From NCBI GenBank assembly GCA_947039395.1, contig CAMQYS010000008.1, forward strand, positions 1-59,692: a DNA stretch of 59,692 bases, read 5' to 3'. The stretch's first letter is position 1. Every line of letters begins with the position of its first letter. The notes beneath the pieces are model-generated. The model saw only the letters and a program-made list of their open reading frames with translations, made no database searches and was not told the origin of the DNA. This document shows, in pieces, positions 1-9,747 of this stretch. The translations under genes and the position numbers were made by a program. The stretch is from an uncultured Deferribacteraceae bacterium. Its GTDB lineage: Bacteria; Chrysiogenota; Deferribacteres; Deferribacterales; Mucispirillaceae.

Positions 1-852
1 ATGTTATATTAATAAAAGTAAATTGCGTATATAAAGTGTTTTATAGTTTTATTTTTCTTATATTTAGATTAAGTTTGAAGTAGGTTTTCTCTGCTATAAA
101 TTGTGAAGTTTTTTGTTGAAATTAAATTTGTTATTGGTAAAAAGAGTTGTTTTCAGAAATCGGAGTAATAGATTATTATTTTAATAACAACAACTTTTTT
201 CTATCTCTGATTTTAACTTTAGATATTTCTTTTGTGTCATAATTACAGTATATTTTTGTTTTTGAATTACTAGAAGAGTTTTTTTATATACAACAAACTA
301 TTTCACTATTAAAGTAATAATGCGAAAAATACATCATTCTTTACATTTAACATATGATTTTGTACTATCATTATCAACTTATATCTTCGTATAAGGTGTT
401 GCTGATTTTCTTAGTGAAAGTAACTTATGTATTTATAAAGTATAATCTTTTTAGCTTTAATCTTCATAAGAATAAGTATAGTTACCTTATTATTGATATA
501 TAGCTTAGATGAACAGATTTATCGATTTATCGTAAAGCGTTAGATTTTTTATATCCCATATAGATAACGGGCGATCCATATATAACATTTGATTGATGAG
601 TGCCGTATTTTCATAGGTGCTATATTGATCTAATAATTCAACATATATAGGTATTTGTATTGAAGATGGTTTACAACTTTTAGCAACCGTACTCATGATA
701 GATGCTCTAAACATTTTTAGAGTATTGACAAATCGGTGATAATATATGATTATAGTGAGCTATCTGAACAGAAGCTAGCTTGAGCGATATCAGTCTATCT
801 GATATTTGTTTTACGGCTTGTAACTTGTTTAGATACGCAACACAAAACACTT
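1..852. other. Gap without a convincing gene
   Basis: I see no supported gene here. A hairpin can form between an AAATCGGAG arm near 156 and a CTCTGATTT arm near 211. On the minus strand, 505-714 holds an open frame of about 60-69 codons with protein-like composition (for example the stretch YVELLDQYSTYENTALINQM). It has no Shine-Dalgarno site and no family I recognise, so it may be a remnant of a lost gene rather than a working one. Confidence 0.4.
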
Positions 853-935
853 GCCGAAGTGGCGGAATGGTAGACGCTGTGGACTCAAAATCCACCGCCA
901 GCAATGGTGTAGGGGTTCGAGTCCCCTCTTCGGTA
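853..935 (+). tRNA. tRNA-Leu (anticodon CAA)
   Basis: The sequence folds as a class II tRNA. The acceptor stem GCCGAAG (853-859) pairs with CTTCGGT (928-934) and A935 is the discriminator. The anticodon stem GTGGA/TCCAC (879-883, 891-895) encloses loop CTCAAAA, giving anticodon CAA, which reads UUG. A long variable arm and the T-arm GGGGTTCGAGTCCCC follow. The CCA end is not encoded. Both the long variable arm and the anticodon point to leucine. Confidence 0.95.
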
Positions 936-1053
936 TAACTTTCTTTTTATTCAATAATAGTCTTAATAATTAACTCTAAATCAACTAGATATATAAGCTA
1001 ATTACTACAACAAAATAATTATACTCTCACAATATGAAAAAGAACGGCTACAC

Positions 1054-1437
1054 TTATTTTTCAAATTGAGTGTCATTAGGAGAGCTATTAATAGTTTGAA
1101 CTTTTTTTCTCATCATTATAAATGCTATAAAAGATAAAACTGATTGTATTAATGTGAAGAAAAAATAGCTCGGATATAGAGACATAGCAATGATGTACAT
1201 AACCCCACCTATTAAAGCTAAGATCTTGTTATTGAAGCCCCATCCAAGTCCATTAAATAGTACGGCAAAACATACTACTATGAAATATGTACGCACCATA
1301 TAGAATATACCTGCATTAAATATTTCTTGTATAATGACCTCTGATGGAGAAAGAAGACTCATCATTAAAAATGTTAAAACAACAGTAAGAAGTAGTCCTA
1401 AAATTAAAGAGAGTAATAATAACTTGTTTTTTTTCAT
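1054..1437 (-). CDS. Small integral membrane protein, function unknown
   Basis: This encodes 127 residues with a basic start (MKKNKLL) and about four hydrophobic segments: residues 4-28, 40-65, 70-92 and 93-110. The tail after the last segment is polar (KKVQTINSSPNDTQFEK), so this looks like a small inner-membrane protein. The first helix could instead be an uncleaved signal anchor. I recognise no family. It stands alone, convergent with the tRNA-Leu gene upstream on the map and divergent from the barrel gene at 1.7 kb, with no sign of an operon. It is likely a real gene because of its length, hydrophobic periodicity and codon use like its neighbours, but no function can be assigned. Confidence 0.6.
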   Translation of the reverse strand: MKKNKLLLLSLILGLLLTVVLTFLMMSLLSPSEVIIQEIFNAGIFYMVRTYFIVVCFAVLFNGLGWGFNNKILALIGGVMYIIAMSLYPSYFFFTLIQSVLSFIAFIMMRKKVQTINSSPNDTQFEK

Positions 1438-1698
1438 ATAAAATATTACATTATTTTATTATAAATTGATATATAAAATACATAGCTATGCATACTAGAT
1501 AATAATTTGTGAAATTTTATCTTAGTGACAATAAAGCTAAAATTAGAAAAGACTTCAAATAAATATTTTTGATAATAAAAAAATCAGCATAATACGAGGA
1601 TATAAGATTCAAGTCGATTAAAAGCAGTATAATTGTATTGTATTAACTTGAATATAGTGCTACTATTAGACTGCATGTGATTTAACTGGGAGATGATT

Positions 1699-2745
1699 AT
1701 GAAAAAAAATAAATTATTATGTTTAAGTATGGTTTTTGTTATGGTTCTTTGTTTTAGTGGAAATGTATTTGCAGCAAGTGGGTTTGTTTTCAAGCCTCTT
1801 ATAGGTTATAATGCAGCTGTTTTAGATCGTTATAGTCATGATATAGGAGAGGGAAGTGCAACAGCTAGACTAGGTTATCAATTTGCAAGCTCAAATAAAG
1901 CAGGTTTCACTTTATTTTTCGATTTTGGTTACGCTTTGAATGTTCAATTAGAACATGAGAATTACAACTATTATTATGATTATAATAGTAGCACAGACGA
2001 AACAAGAAAAGCACTTTTAACCCATAACTATGTTATTGGTTTAATGCCTACATTAAATATAAGTAACTTCTCGATCGGTATCGGTGGTGGAGTAAAAGTT
2101 CCATTTGCAACAACTGATCTTACTTTTACACCAAATAACACAGATAGAACAACAACTTTAACAGGAGTAACCTCTTCAGATGATGACTACAATGTTACTC
2201 CATATGCGAAATTTGTTGTAGATTACTCTTTATATATTGGTAGCAATGTAGCTTTTGTTATAGCTGCCGATCTCACTTATGATTTTAAACTGTACTCATA
2301 TGGACCAACTCATACTAACCCAGAGAATTTTTATGTCGGCTTACAGCTTGGTATGAAGTTCGGTAAAAAGGTAGATAATCGTGAGTATGCTAAAGCGGAT
2401 AATAAACAGAAGGTAATTAAAGAGAAAAAACAGAAAGTTATTAAAAGTAAACAAGAAAATATCGGTCAGATAGGAGTTGTTGAGCCAGCACAAGTAGTAA
2501 CTCCTAAACAAGCGGTAACACCTGTAATTCCTCAGTCTCAGAATATAGTAATTGATATTAAGGTTAACGGCGATAAAGTAGCTCCATCTAATGCAGTACC
2601 AGTTGTAGCGCCAGTTCCACCAGCAACACAGCCGATTGTCATTACAGTTACACAACCTCCAGTTCAGCCAGTACCAGTTCAGCCAGTACCAGTTCAGCCA
2701 GTACCTGTACAACAAGCTCCAGTACAAGTAGTTCCTGCACAGTAA
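1699..2745 (+). CDS. Outer-membrane beta-barrel protein with Pro/Val/Gln repeat tail
   Basis: This encodes 348 residues from the ATG at 1699, chosen over the ATG at 1693 because GGGAG (1688-1692) lies 6 bases upstream of it. Residues 1-25 are a classical signal peptide ending NVFA before ASGF. Residues 26 to about 225 alternate polar and aromatic residues in short strands, as in a small OmpA/OmpW-like barrel, including paired Y/N-rich loops and a turn close to LGMKFGKK. The stretch after about 230 is Lys-rich (repeated KQKVIK units). The last ~90 residues are Pro/Val/Gln-rich and contain perfect QPVPV iterations at 2660-2715. A strong terminator follows. The barrel assignment is by pattern and the tail resembles a flexible linker. 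The exact role, such as porin or envelope anchor, is unknown. Confidence 0.7.
   Translation: MKKNKLLCLSMVFVMVLCFSGNVFAASGFVFKPLIGYNAAVLDRYSHDIGEGSATARLGYQFASSNKAGFTLFFDFGYALNVQLEHENYNYYYDYNSSTDETRKALLTHNYVIGLMPTLNISNFSIGIGGGVKVPFATTDLTFTPNNTDRTTTLTGVTSSDDDYNVTPYAKFVVDYSLYIGSNVAFVIAADLTYDFKLYSYGPTHTNPENFYVGLQLGMKFGKKVDNREYAKADNKQKVIKEKKQKVIKSKQENIGQIGVVEPAQVVTPKQAVTPVIPQSQNIVIDIKVNGDKVAPSNAVPVVAPVPPATQPIVITVTQPPVQPVPVQPVPVQPVPVQQAPVQVVPAQ
2655..2720 (+). repeat. Tandem 15-bp coding repeat (QPVPV units)
   Basis: Units of CCAGTTCAGCCAGTA repeat about three to four times nearly perfectly at the 3' end of the barrel gene, giving a VQPVP tandem in the protein. The identical units make this stretch prone to length change by slippage in whole codons, which would alter tail length without breaking the frame. 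Confidence 0.75.
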
Positions 2746-2800
2746 GGTATAATTTAGATATTTATTTTATTTGATAGATCATATTATCAGTTATATATAG

Positions 2801-2827
2801 CCACCTAAGTAATTGGGTGGTTTTTTT
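2801..2827 (+). terminator. Rho-independent terminator after the barrel gene
   Basis: CCACCTA (2801-2807) pairs with TGGGTGG (2814-2820) around a 6-base loop, followed directly by seven T. It lies 56 bases after the stop codon of the outer-membrane protein gene. Confidence 0.85.
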
Positions 2828-3024
2828 ATGGATATAATTATTTTATGATTGAGGTTATAACCTATATTGATATAACTTATCACTGGTTAAATGTTTAGAG
2901 ATATTACTGATTTTAAAAGTAGTAGAATAGATTATATTAAGATGAAGTTGTTAAATAATGATATACCTTTATAATCGTTGTATAGTTATGATCATTTATT
3001 TCATATTTATTTATGGAGTAGAAG

Positions 3025-3342
3025 ATGATTTATAGCAAGGTTATTCTATGGTTTATAGTTTCTATATTAGTGGTTTCATGTGGAGTTAAATATAGTTTAA
3101 CTAATTAAGTATAAAGATAAAGTTAAGATGCAGAAGAAGTTATGTACAGACGACCATTTACTTTCTATGAGTAATAGTGTTATGGCGATATTATACAAGC
3201 TGTCACTAATCTTGGTGTGATATATGCGAACGGAAAGGGGGCTTGCGAAGGATTTTACTAAAGTATTTCATTGTATGAGAAGGAGTACAATCTAGGTTCA
3301 AGAGTAGCATGTTTTAATCTTGGAATTATGAATGAAGATTAG
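3025..3342 (+). pseudogene. Decayed Sel1-repeat lipoprotein gene
   Basis: An ATG at 3025, preceded by GGAG (3015-3018), opens a 27-codon frame. It encodes a lipoprotein signal (hydrophobic core then LVVSC, Cys at 3079-3081) and stops at 3106. About 70 bases on, another frame (3178-3342) reads as a Sel1/TPR-like repeat: NLGVIYANGKG, then LYEKEYNLGS, then ACFNLGIMNED. It is broken by a TAA at 3259 and ends at a TAG at 3340. The NLGVxYxxGKG and CFNLGxM signatures, with cysteines at the repeat ends, match the family that includes the Helicobacter cysteine-rich proteins. At least one frameshift and two stops separate the pieces, so this is a relic of a secreted or lipid-anchored repeat protein and not a working gene. 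Confidence 0.7.
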
Positions 3343-3548
3343 ATATATTTAATGAGTGTTTTGAAAGAGTTATAAGATTTATTAATATAGCGTAAAACAT
3401 TTGACATTTTATAGATGTGATAAGTTATATATTATAATATATAAAATTATAGATCATTAATAAGTTTCTATTATTCTAACTAATTATAATAGTCTGTATG
3501 TTTATTTGTGTAGATGTTTTATAGTAATAAAATTTAAGAGGTTCTGTT

Positions 3549-3923
3549 ATGAGCAGAGCAACACGTTTGGTGAGATTTAGGTTTATAGTATTGATAGTCC
3601 TTTCAGCGATTATTTTTTCAGACTGTTCATTTTTAGTAACTCCAGTTACAAGTAAAGTGTCTACGGCTACTACAAGAACAAGCCAGTGTACGCAACTACT
3701 ATAAATATCGAAGCAAGCGATTTAATATTGGGAGATACTGTAAAGATTTCTGCTAGCTTTGATGATCACCAATTTTTAAGTTGGGTTTGCTATGTAATTA
3801 TTAACGTATAAAGCATTGGAAGGCACAGATTACGATTTTTTTATGCCGAGATATGAGAGATAAGGTAATAAACTTACTTTAAAAGGACGTTCAGCTAAAT
3901 TAAAATCAGCTACTGCATACTAA
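3549..3923 (+). pseudogene. Decayed surface lipoprotein gene
   Basis: The ATG at 3549, with AAGAGG just upstream, begins a lipoprotein signal peptide with lipobox-like IIFSDC (Cys at about residue 26) and stops after about 51 codons. Coding-like sequence continues in a second frame (TTINIEASDLILGDTVKISA, then SFDDHQFLSWVC). It then resumes in the frame of 3810-3923 (KALEGTDYDFFMPRYER, one TAA, GNKLTLKGRSAKLKSATAY) and ends at a TAA at 3921. The domain looks like an extracellular beta-sandwich or repeat, but I cannot name it. Two frameshifts and an internal stop make it a relic. Its signal peptide and the neighbouring Sel1 relic suggest a lost surface-lipoprotein locus. Confidence 0.6.
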
Positions 3924-3939
3924 AATAAATATACTTAAC

Positions 3940-3980
3940 TTGTCTTAATAATATATCAATCATAATTATTAAGACAATTT
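3940..3980. terminator. Perfect 13-bp hairpin after the lipoprotein relic
   Basis: TTGTCTTAATAAT (3940-3952) is perfectly complementary to ATTATTAAGACAA (3965-3977) across a 12-base loop, followed by TTTT. It lies 17 bases after the last stop of the relic and is likely its former terminator. Confidence 0.6.
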
Positions 3981-3984
3981 TATA

Positions 3985-4016
3985 CTCGTCTAGCTATAAG
4001 TTAGGCGAGTTTTTTT
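3985..4016 (+). terminator. Second terminator in tandem
   Basis: CTCGTCTA (3985-3992) pairs with TTAGGCGAG (4001-4009) with one G-T wobble, followed by seven T (4010-4016). This is a canonical intrinsic terminator insulating gadB from the relics upstream. Confidence 0.8.
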
Positions 4017-4251
4017 ATCGTTTATTTTTCTATCAAAATTACTTACTCTATTTCTATCATCTTTCAATGACCATGAAATTATCTATTACAAGAATATCGT
4101 CAATCGCATTTCTAATCTCTACACTATTCAAATACTTAATCCTTACAATACTTTATGAAAAATAATAAAAAAAATAATAGACCATAAACTATTTATTGAT
4201 TAATCGGTGTAAAGAATAGATAACCAGTAAGTAAGATAAAGGAGAGAGAGA

Positions 4252-5646
4252 ATGTTACATTTTAAAAATAATTTAAAGTTTGATGTAAAAGATGAAATAT
4301 TTGGATCAGTATATGCAAGTAAAAGTCTTTCAAAATATAAGATGCCAAATTCTGAGATGTTTGCAGAGAATGCATATTCTTCAATTATGAATGAGCTAAC
4401 TTTAGATGGTAATGCTATACAAAACCTTGCAACATTTGTCCAAACATGGGCAGAGCCACAAGTACAGAAGTTAATGCAAGAGTGTATTGTTAAAAATATG
4501 ATTGATAAAGATGAGTATCCACAAACGGCAGAATTAGAGGCACGATGTGTACATATGATTGCTGATCTGTGGAATTCTCCTTATGCAATGAATACACTTG
4601 GAACATCTACTACTGGTTCATCAGAAGCTGCGATGCTTGGCGGTTTAGCTATGCTATGGAACTGGCGTAAAAAAATGAAAGCTGCTGGTAAACCAACTGA
4701 TAAGCCGAATATGATAACAGGGCCTGTTCAAATATGTTGGCATAAGTTTGCAAGATATTGGGATATAGAGTTACGTGAAGTACCTATGGATAAAGATAAA
4801 TATTATATGGTAGGAGAAGATATATTAAAGTATGCTGATGAAAATACTATCTGTGTTGTTCCAACATTAGGAGTTACATTCACATTACAGTATGAACCAG
4901 TAGAAGAGATATCGCGTACATTAGATAAGTTAGAAAAAGATACAGGACTTAATATACCGATACATGTTGATGCTGCAAGTGGTGGTTTTTTAGCTCCGTT
5001 CATAGAGGAACAGAAGGATATTTTATGGGACTTTAAATTAGAGAGAGTAAAATCAATTAACTCATCTGGACATAAATTCGGTTTAGCACCAGTAGGTGTT
5101 GGTTGGGTTATATGGAGAGATGCATCAGATCTACCAGAAGAACTTATATTTAATGTAAATTATCTAGGTGGAAATATGCCTACATTTGCGTTAAATTTTT
5201 CTAGACCAGGTGGACAGATTGTTGCTCAATACTATAATTTTATTCGTCTTGGAAAAGAAGGGTATGAAAAAATTCAAACAACTAGTGCTGAAACAGGAAA
5301 GTATTTATCAGCAGAACTAGATAAGCTCGGACTTTTTAAGATAATTTATAATGGAGAAGGCGGAATACCGGGTTGTACATGGAAGTTTAAAGATGGGATT
5401 AATCCTGATTTTACACTTTATGATCTTGCAGATAGGTTACGTACAAGAGGCTGGCTAGTTCCTGCATATTCCTTGCCTGAAAATATTACAGATGTTGTTG
5501 TCCAAAGAGTTTTAGTAAAGCAAAACTTTACTATGGATATGGCAACACTTCTTGTAGATGATATAAAGCGTGCAATTGATTTCTTTAAGAAACATCCGAT
5601 CACTAAACCGTTAACAGAAGAAGAAGCTAGTTCGTTTAAGCATTAA
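4252..5646 (+). CDS. gadB: Glutamate decarboxylase (PLP-dependent)
   Basis: Converts L-glutamate plus a proton to GABA and CO2, consuming cytoplasmic acid. The 464 residues match the usual GadA/GadB length. The phosphate-binding [14 protein letters not shown] stretch lies near residues 118-131, HVDAASGGF near 239-247, and the PLP lysine is K275 in SSGHKFG. The start is clear, with an AAGGAGAGAGAG Shine-Dalgarno just upstream. The antiporter gadC follows 123 bp downstream on the same strand, so the two form the glutamate-dependent acid-resistance pair. The gap between them holds no terminator, so cotranscription is likely. Family membership is certain; regulation is not visible in the sequence. 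Confidence 0.97.
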   Translation: MLHFKNNLKFDVKDEIFGSVYASKSLSKYKMPNSEMFAENAYSSIMNELTLDGNAIQNLATFVQTWAEPQVQKLMQECIVKNMIDKDEYPQTAELEARCVHMIADLWNSPYAMNTLGTSTTGSSEAAMLGGLAMLWNWRKKMKAAGKPTDKPNMITGPVQICWHKFARYWDIELREVPMDKDKYYMVGEDILKYADENTICVVPTLGVTFTLQYEPVEEISRTLDKLEKDTGLNIPIHVDAASGGFLAPFIEEQKDILWDFKLERVKSINSSGHKFGLAPVGVGWVIWRDASDLPEELIFNVNYLGGNMPTFALNFSRPGGQIVAQYYNFIRLGKEGYEKIQTTSAETGKYLSAELDKLGLFKIIYNGEGGIPGCTWKFKDGINPDFTLYDLADRLRTRGWLVPAYSLPENITDVVVQRVLVKQNFTMDMATLLVDDIKRAIDFFKKHPITKPLTEEEASSFKH

Positions 5647-5769
5647 TCTATATAGTTTACTGATTGGTTAATAGATAGTTACTAAACTAATAATTGGTAG
5701 AGTAACTGATAGTTAATACTTAATTAAATAATAGATAGTAGTATTTACTTTTAATATGGAGAGAATAAT

Positions 5770-7245
5770 ATGAAGTCAGATAAAACCTTAAATGTTTTTA
5801 CACTTGCCATGATAAATGTGGCAGCGATTGTTAGTTTACGAGGATTGCCAGCAGAAGCAGTATACGGCTTATCTTCTATATTTTACTATATTTTTGCTGC
5901 AGTTTGTTTCTTAATTCCAGTGTCGTTAGTATCAGCAGAGTTAGGTACTGGTTGGTCAGAAAAAGGTGGTGTTTTTCGTTGGGTAGGAGAAGCACTAGGG
6001 CCAGGTTTTGGTTTTCTAGCTATATTTTTACAGTGGCTACAAAATACAATATGGTTTCCAACAGTTTTAACATTTGCAGCAGTTTCAGTTGCTTTTATAG
6101 GCTTAGATCAGTCTACAGATATAGCACTTGCATCAAATAGATATTATACATTAGGTATTGTTCTTGCAGTTTACTGGGGAGCTACCATAATGAATTTCTT
6201 CGGTGTTAAATTATCAGGAGCTATTAGTAAATGGGGAGTTCTTATAGGTACAATGATTCCTGGTGTAACTATAATTATATTAGGATTAGTATACTGGTTA
6301 ACAGGAAATAAGGTAGAGATGCCGATAAGTGCTGATGCCCTTATCCCTGATCTTACTGATTTCAATAATTTAGCATTAGCTGTAAGTATATTTCTTTTCT
6401 ATGCTGGTATGGAGATGTCTGCTGTTCATGTAACAGAGGTAAAAGATCCTAAAAAGAATTATCCTAAAGCGATATTTATTGCTGCTTTTATTACTGTAAC
6501 TTTATTTATTTTAGGAACACTTGCAATAGGTGTTATTATTCCTCCAAAAGAGATCAACTTAACACAGAGCTTACTTATTGCATATAACGATGTTTTCGCA
6601 TTATTCCATCTTGAAATTTTAGGTAGTGTTATCGCTATATTTTTAGCATTTGGTGTTTTTGGACAAGTATCAACATGGATAGCAGGCCCAAGTAAAGGGT
6701 TGTTGGCTGTTGGTAAAGCAGGGTATCTACCTCCAGTTCTACAGAAGATTAATAAGCACGGTATTCAAGTTAATATACTTATCATGCAGGCAATAATCGT
6801 TACCCTACTATCGATTATGTTTGTACTTTTACCATCAGTTCAAGCTGCATATCAGATATTAACAGCACTTAGTATTACTCTCTATCTTATCATGTACGTT
6901 TTACTGTTTGTAACTTTTATTAAACTTAGAATAACTCAGCCTCAAGTAGAGAGAACTTTTAAAGTTCCAGGTGGAGTTTTTGGAATGGCTATGATAGGTG
7001 GCTTAGGTCTACTTGCATCAGTTGCAGCTTTTCTATTCGGTTTTCTACCTCCATCACAGATCAATGTTGGTAGCAGTTTTAACTGGATAATGATTTTAAT
7101 AGGCGGAAATATTATCGGTGTATCTATACCTTTTATTATCTATAGTCTGCGTAAGTCTTCATGGAAATCAAGTGATCCTAATGATATATTTGAACCATTT
7201 TCATGGGAAGTTAAATTAGATAAAAAGAGTAGCAAAACTAAGTAG
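5770..7245 (+). CDS. gadC: Glutamate/GABA antiporter
   Basis: Exchanges external glutamate for internal GABA across the inner membrane, completing the acid-resistance cycle with GadB. It encodes 491 residues of the APC superfamily with about 12 hydrophobic helices. The N-terminal unwound-helix signature AAIVSLRGLPAEAVYGLSS and the loop GTGWSEKGGVFRWVGEALG are characteristic of this family. The basic and acidic C-terminal tail (from about residue 465) could act as the pH-sensing plug known in GadC of Escherichia coli; that is inference. A GGAGAG Shine-Dalgarno precedes the ATG. A bidirectional terminator follows. Its position directly after the decarboxylase supports glutamate rather than another amino acid as substrate. 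Confidence 0.94.
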   Translation: MKSDKTLNVFTLAMINVAAIVSLRGLPAEAVYGLSSIFYYIFAAVCFLIPVSLVSAELGTGWSEKGGVFRWVGEALGPGFGFLAIFLQWLQNTIWFPTVLTFAAVSVAFIGLDQSTDIALASNRYYTLGIVLAVYWGATIMNFFGVKLSGAISKWGVLIGTMIPGVTIIILGLVYWLTGNKVEMPISADALIPDLTDFNNLALAVSIFLFYAGMEMSAVHVTEVKDPKKNYPKAIFIAAFITVTLFILGTLAIGVIIPPKEINLTQSLLIAYNDVFALFHLEILGSVIAIFLAFGVFGQVSTWIAGPSKGLLAVGKAGYLPPVLQKINKHGIQVNILIMQAIIVTLLSIMFVLLPSVQAAYQILTALSITLYLIMYVLLFVTFIKLRITQPQVERTFKVPGGVFGMAMIGGLGLLASVAAFLFGFLPPSQINVGSSFNWIMILIGGNIIGVSIPFIIYSLRKSSWKSSDPNDIFEPFSWEVKLDKKSSKTK

Positions 7246-7290
7246 AGTTAAATTGATCATATTACGATAAATTAATATTATATAATAAAT

Positions 7291-7330
7291 AAAAAAGAGC
7301 ATCTATACTTTAAATATAGATGCTCTTTTT
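7291..7330. terminator. Bidirectional terminator between gadC and nhaC
   Basis: GAGCATCTATA (7297-7307) pairs perfectly with TATAGATGCTC (7315-7325) around a 7-base loop. Six A precede it and a T run follows, so it can end transcription of both converging genes. Confidence 0.9.
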
Positions 7331-7360
7331 ATTATATTTTTAATAGTATAGTATGGTTAA

Positions 7361-8773
7361 CTATTTATCTATTACTTCTCCATTTTCAGTATAAAGAGGA
7401 GTTCCATCTTTCTCTTCTTTAGTCATGAGAAATCCTGTGAGAATTGTAATCACTGCCATGATGAATAAAAATCCAAGATAGTAAGCACCTAGCACTAATG
7501 CAAGAGGTGATACAGATTCTATCACTGTAGATGATGTGGCAGCAGCAGCTGCGGCGGCGGTTGTTAATAACGATATACAGAATAGTACTTGTGGCGAGTG
7601 AGGTAGTATACCTTGAAATACACAGCTAAAAATATCTAATAAGCTAGCTACACGTTTAGGTGCGATATTATGCTTCTTAGCGATATCTCTAGTTAATGGT
7701 GCTGCAACTAATATAGCTATTGTATTGTTAGCGATTGCGATATCTGATAGCGAGGTTAATGATGCGATACTAAATTCTGCACCTTTACGAGATTTTATAT
7801 TAGATGTTAATTTATGCATCAACCAGCTCATTCCACCCATATACGATACAAGCCCTGCGACACCTTTAACGAGTATAGCTATAACAAGTATACTAAACAT
7901 ACCTTGCATACCTTTATAGAATGCTTGAAAGAACTCTATGATAGTGAACGAGCTTGTAGCAAACCCGATTACTGCAGCTGAAAATACACCGAACATAAGT
8001 ACATAGAATACGTTCACTCCAAGAATAGCTACAATTATAACAAGTACGTACGGAAGGATTTTAATCAGATCATACGGTAGTGACGATGTCGTAGATACTC
8101 CATCATTTCCAATAATTGCATATGTTATCATGGTGGCGATAGCTGCTGGAAAAGCGATTAGAAAATTCATTTTGAATTTATCTTTCATTTTACATCCAGC
8201 ACCTCTAGTTGCAGCGATCGTTGTATCAGATATCATAGATAGATTATCTCCAAACATAGCACCACTTAAAACAGCCGACACAGCCATCACAGTTGATACA
8301 GCAGTTTGATCAGCAAGACCTATCGCAACAGGACCTATCGCTGCGATTGTACCCATAGATGTTCCCATCGCAGTTGATACAAATGCAGCTATAATAAATA
8401 TCCCGACTAATATAAATTGTATAGGCATAACATCTATTCCGAGATTAACAGTAGCTTCAACTCCACCCATAGCTTTAGTCACTTCAGAGAATGCACCAGC
8501 TGAAAGAAATATAAGACACATTAACATATTTCCAGTTTCGCCAGCAGATTTAGAGAACACCTCTAATTTAAGATTAACTTTACCTTGAGCCATAAGTACA
8601 GCAATAAGTAGTGCAATAAGAAGTATTACTTGAATAGGTATTCTTGAGAATGGATCGGCAACGTCCATATATGAGAATATTAATCCTGCACAGATGTATG
8701 TTGTTAGAAAAAATATGAGGGGAATAAACGCCCAAAACTTATAACTTTTTTCTTGTTTCGTGTGACTAAACAT
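7361..8773 (-). CDS. nhaC: Na+/H+ antiporter, NhaC family
   Basis: Inner-membrane exchanger that trades sodium for protons and so sets internal pH and sodium level. It encodes 470 residues with about 11-12 hydrophobic segments. The conserved GAMFGDNLSMISDTTIAATR stretch (about residues 184-203), followed by a KMKDKFKMNF cytoplasmic loop, is diagnostic for this family, and a second half repeats the fold with SLSDIAIANNTIAI. Some members exchange organic ions such as malate for lactate, so substrate is not fixed by sequence. A GAGAGG Shine-Dalgarno lies 8 bases before the ATG. It converges on gadC over a shared terminator. The location beside gadBC fits a pH-homeostasis role. Confidence 0.9.
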   Translation of the reverse strand: MFSHTKQEKSYKFWAFIPLIFFLTTYICAGLIFSYMDVADPFSRIPIQVILLIALLIAVLMAQGKVNLKLEVFSKSAGETGNMLMCLIFLSAGAFSEVTKAMGGVEATVNLGIDVMPIQFILVGIFIIAAFVSTAMGTSMGTIAAIGPVAIGLADQTAVSTVMAVSAVLSGAMFGDNLSMISDTTIAATRGAGCKMKDKFKMNFLIAFPAAIATMITYAIIGNDGVSTTSSLPYDLIKILPYVLVIIVAILGVNVFYVLMFGVFSAAVIGFATSSFTIIEFFQAFYKGMQGMFSILVIAILVKGVAGLVSYMGGMSWLMHKLTSNIKSRKGAEFSIASLTSLSDIAIANNTIAILVAAPLTRDIAKKHNIAPKRVASLLDIFSCVFQGILPHSPQVLFCISLLTTAAAAAAATSSTVIESVSPLALVLGAYYLGFLFIMAVITILTGFLMTKEEKDGTPLYTENGEVIDK

Positions 8774-9036
8774 ATAAAAAACCTCTCTATATAGTAATTC
8801 TTAGTTGAAGGTAAGATTAAGTGGGATATAATAGCAGAAAAAAGATTATTTTAAAAGAGTTGATAATATAAAACTATGAATTATTGAAAATAGATCTATT
8901 GTACTAGTGAATTGTTATGTGAGTTTTATTAATACGAATGTACTAAAGTTGAGATAAAAGAATACTCAACTGGGAGTAATAAGAAAGTTAAATTAAAAAA
9001 TATTTTAACTAAATTATTATATTAAGAGTTCTATAA

Positions 9037-9721
9037 CTATATGATACCGTTATCAGTAATATATTGTAAATTGCTTAGAGTAATCATATAACTTTTATAT
9101 GTTGAACCGTTTTTATAAGTTATAATATCTTGCTTATATACGCTTGATAATGAGTTGTAATATTGCTGTGCAAGTGTGACAAGATACTCTCTACCTGCAT
9201 AGAGATCTATAAATTTAAATGAGATATTGTATCTGTTGAAAGTTTTCGGATCTAATAACATCTGTACAGCTTTATTAAAATCAGTTTCAAATTGATTGTA
9301 AAACGGTATAACGATTTCATCAAACTGTTTGCACAACTGTTTTATAGTGTCAGATAGATCGTGATCGTAAGTTATGTTCCACCAACGATCAACTGGTTTC
9401 GTGAAAGCATAAAAAACCGACAGAACTATGAACGTTATTTTATTTATAGATATCTATATAGTTCTTATCAACTTTATCAAACTTTTTACACCATAATCTA
9501 AGGTCGCACTGTATCTCTATATTTTCATACGAGCTATTCCATTTAGATGAATAGAACTGAATTTCAAATACTAAATTATTAACTACTTTTTTAAAAGATT
9601 GTTGACTCTTCAAAAACTTCTAGTTGAGATGTTCAGATATTTCACGATATAGTCTATCTTTAGCTTCTTCAACTGATAACGCTCTTTTTATATTTTTTCT
9701 TAAAAAACTAATAAAAACTAT
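9037..9721 (-). pseudogene. Broken DUF4304-like gene
   Basis: Reading the minus strand from 9721, one frame gives SFLRKNIKRALSVEEAKDRL, a TAG, then VVNNLVFEIQFYSSKWNSSY and a Cys/Trp-containing strand, ending at a TAA. A shifted frame then continues (KPVDRWWNITYDHDLSDTI) directly into the 99-codon open frame 9037-9336 (KQFDEIVIPFYNQFETDFNK). Strand-rich N-terminal half, WWxI motif and VIPFY motif resemble DUF4304-domain proteins, found among accessory and toxin-immunity genes. This assignment is by eye and moderate. There is no ATG at the expected start, though AGGAG is still present. One nonsense and one frameshift mutation make it non-functional unless only the C-terminal 99 residues are made. 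Confidence 0.55.
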
Positions 9722-9747
9722 CTCCTGATAACTTTAATAAAATAGTT

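Noticed and set aside
505-714. 69-codon minus-strand frame as a gene
   Set aside because: Protein-like composition, but no ribosome site and no family; described only as a possible remnant in the gap entry.
707-904. Minus-strand open frame over the tRNA-Leu
   Set aside because: It overlaps the tRNA gene and has no Shine-Dalgarno site; it is a chance frame.
2341-2727. Minus-strand open frame with repeated NWYWLNW
   Set aside because: It is the antisense reading of the Pro/Val/Gln repeats in the barrel gene.
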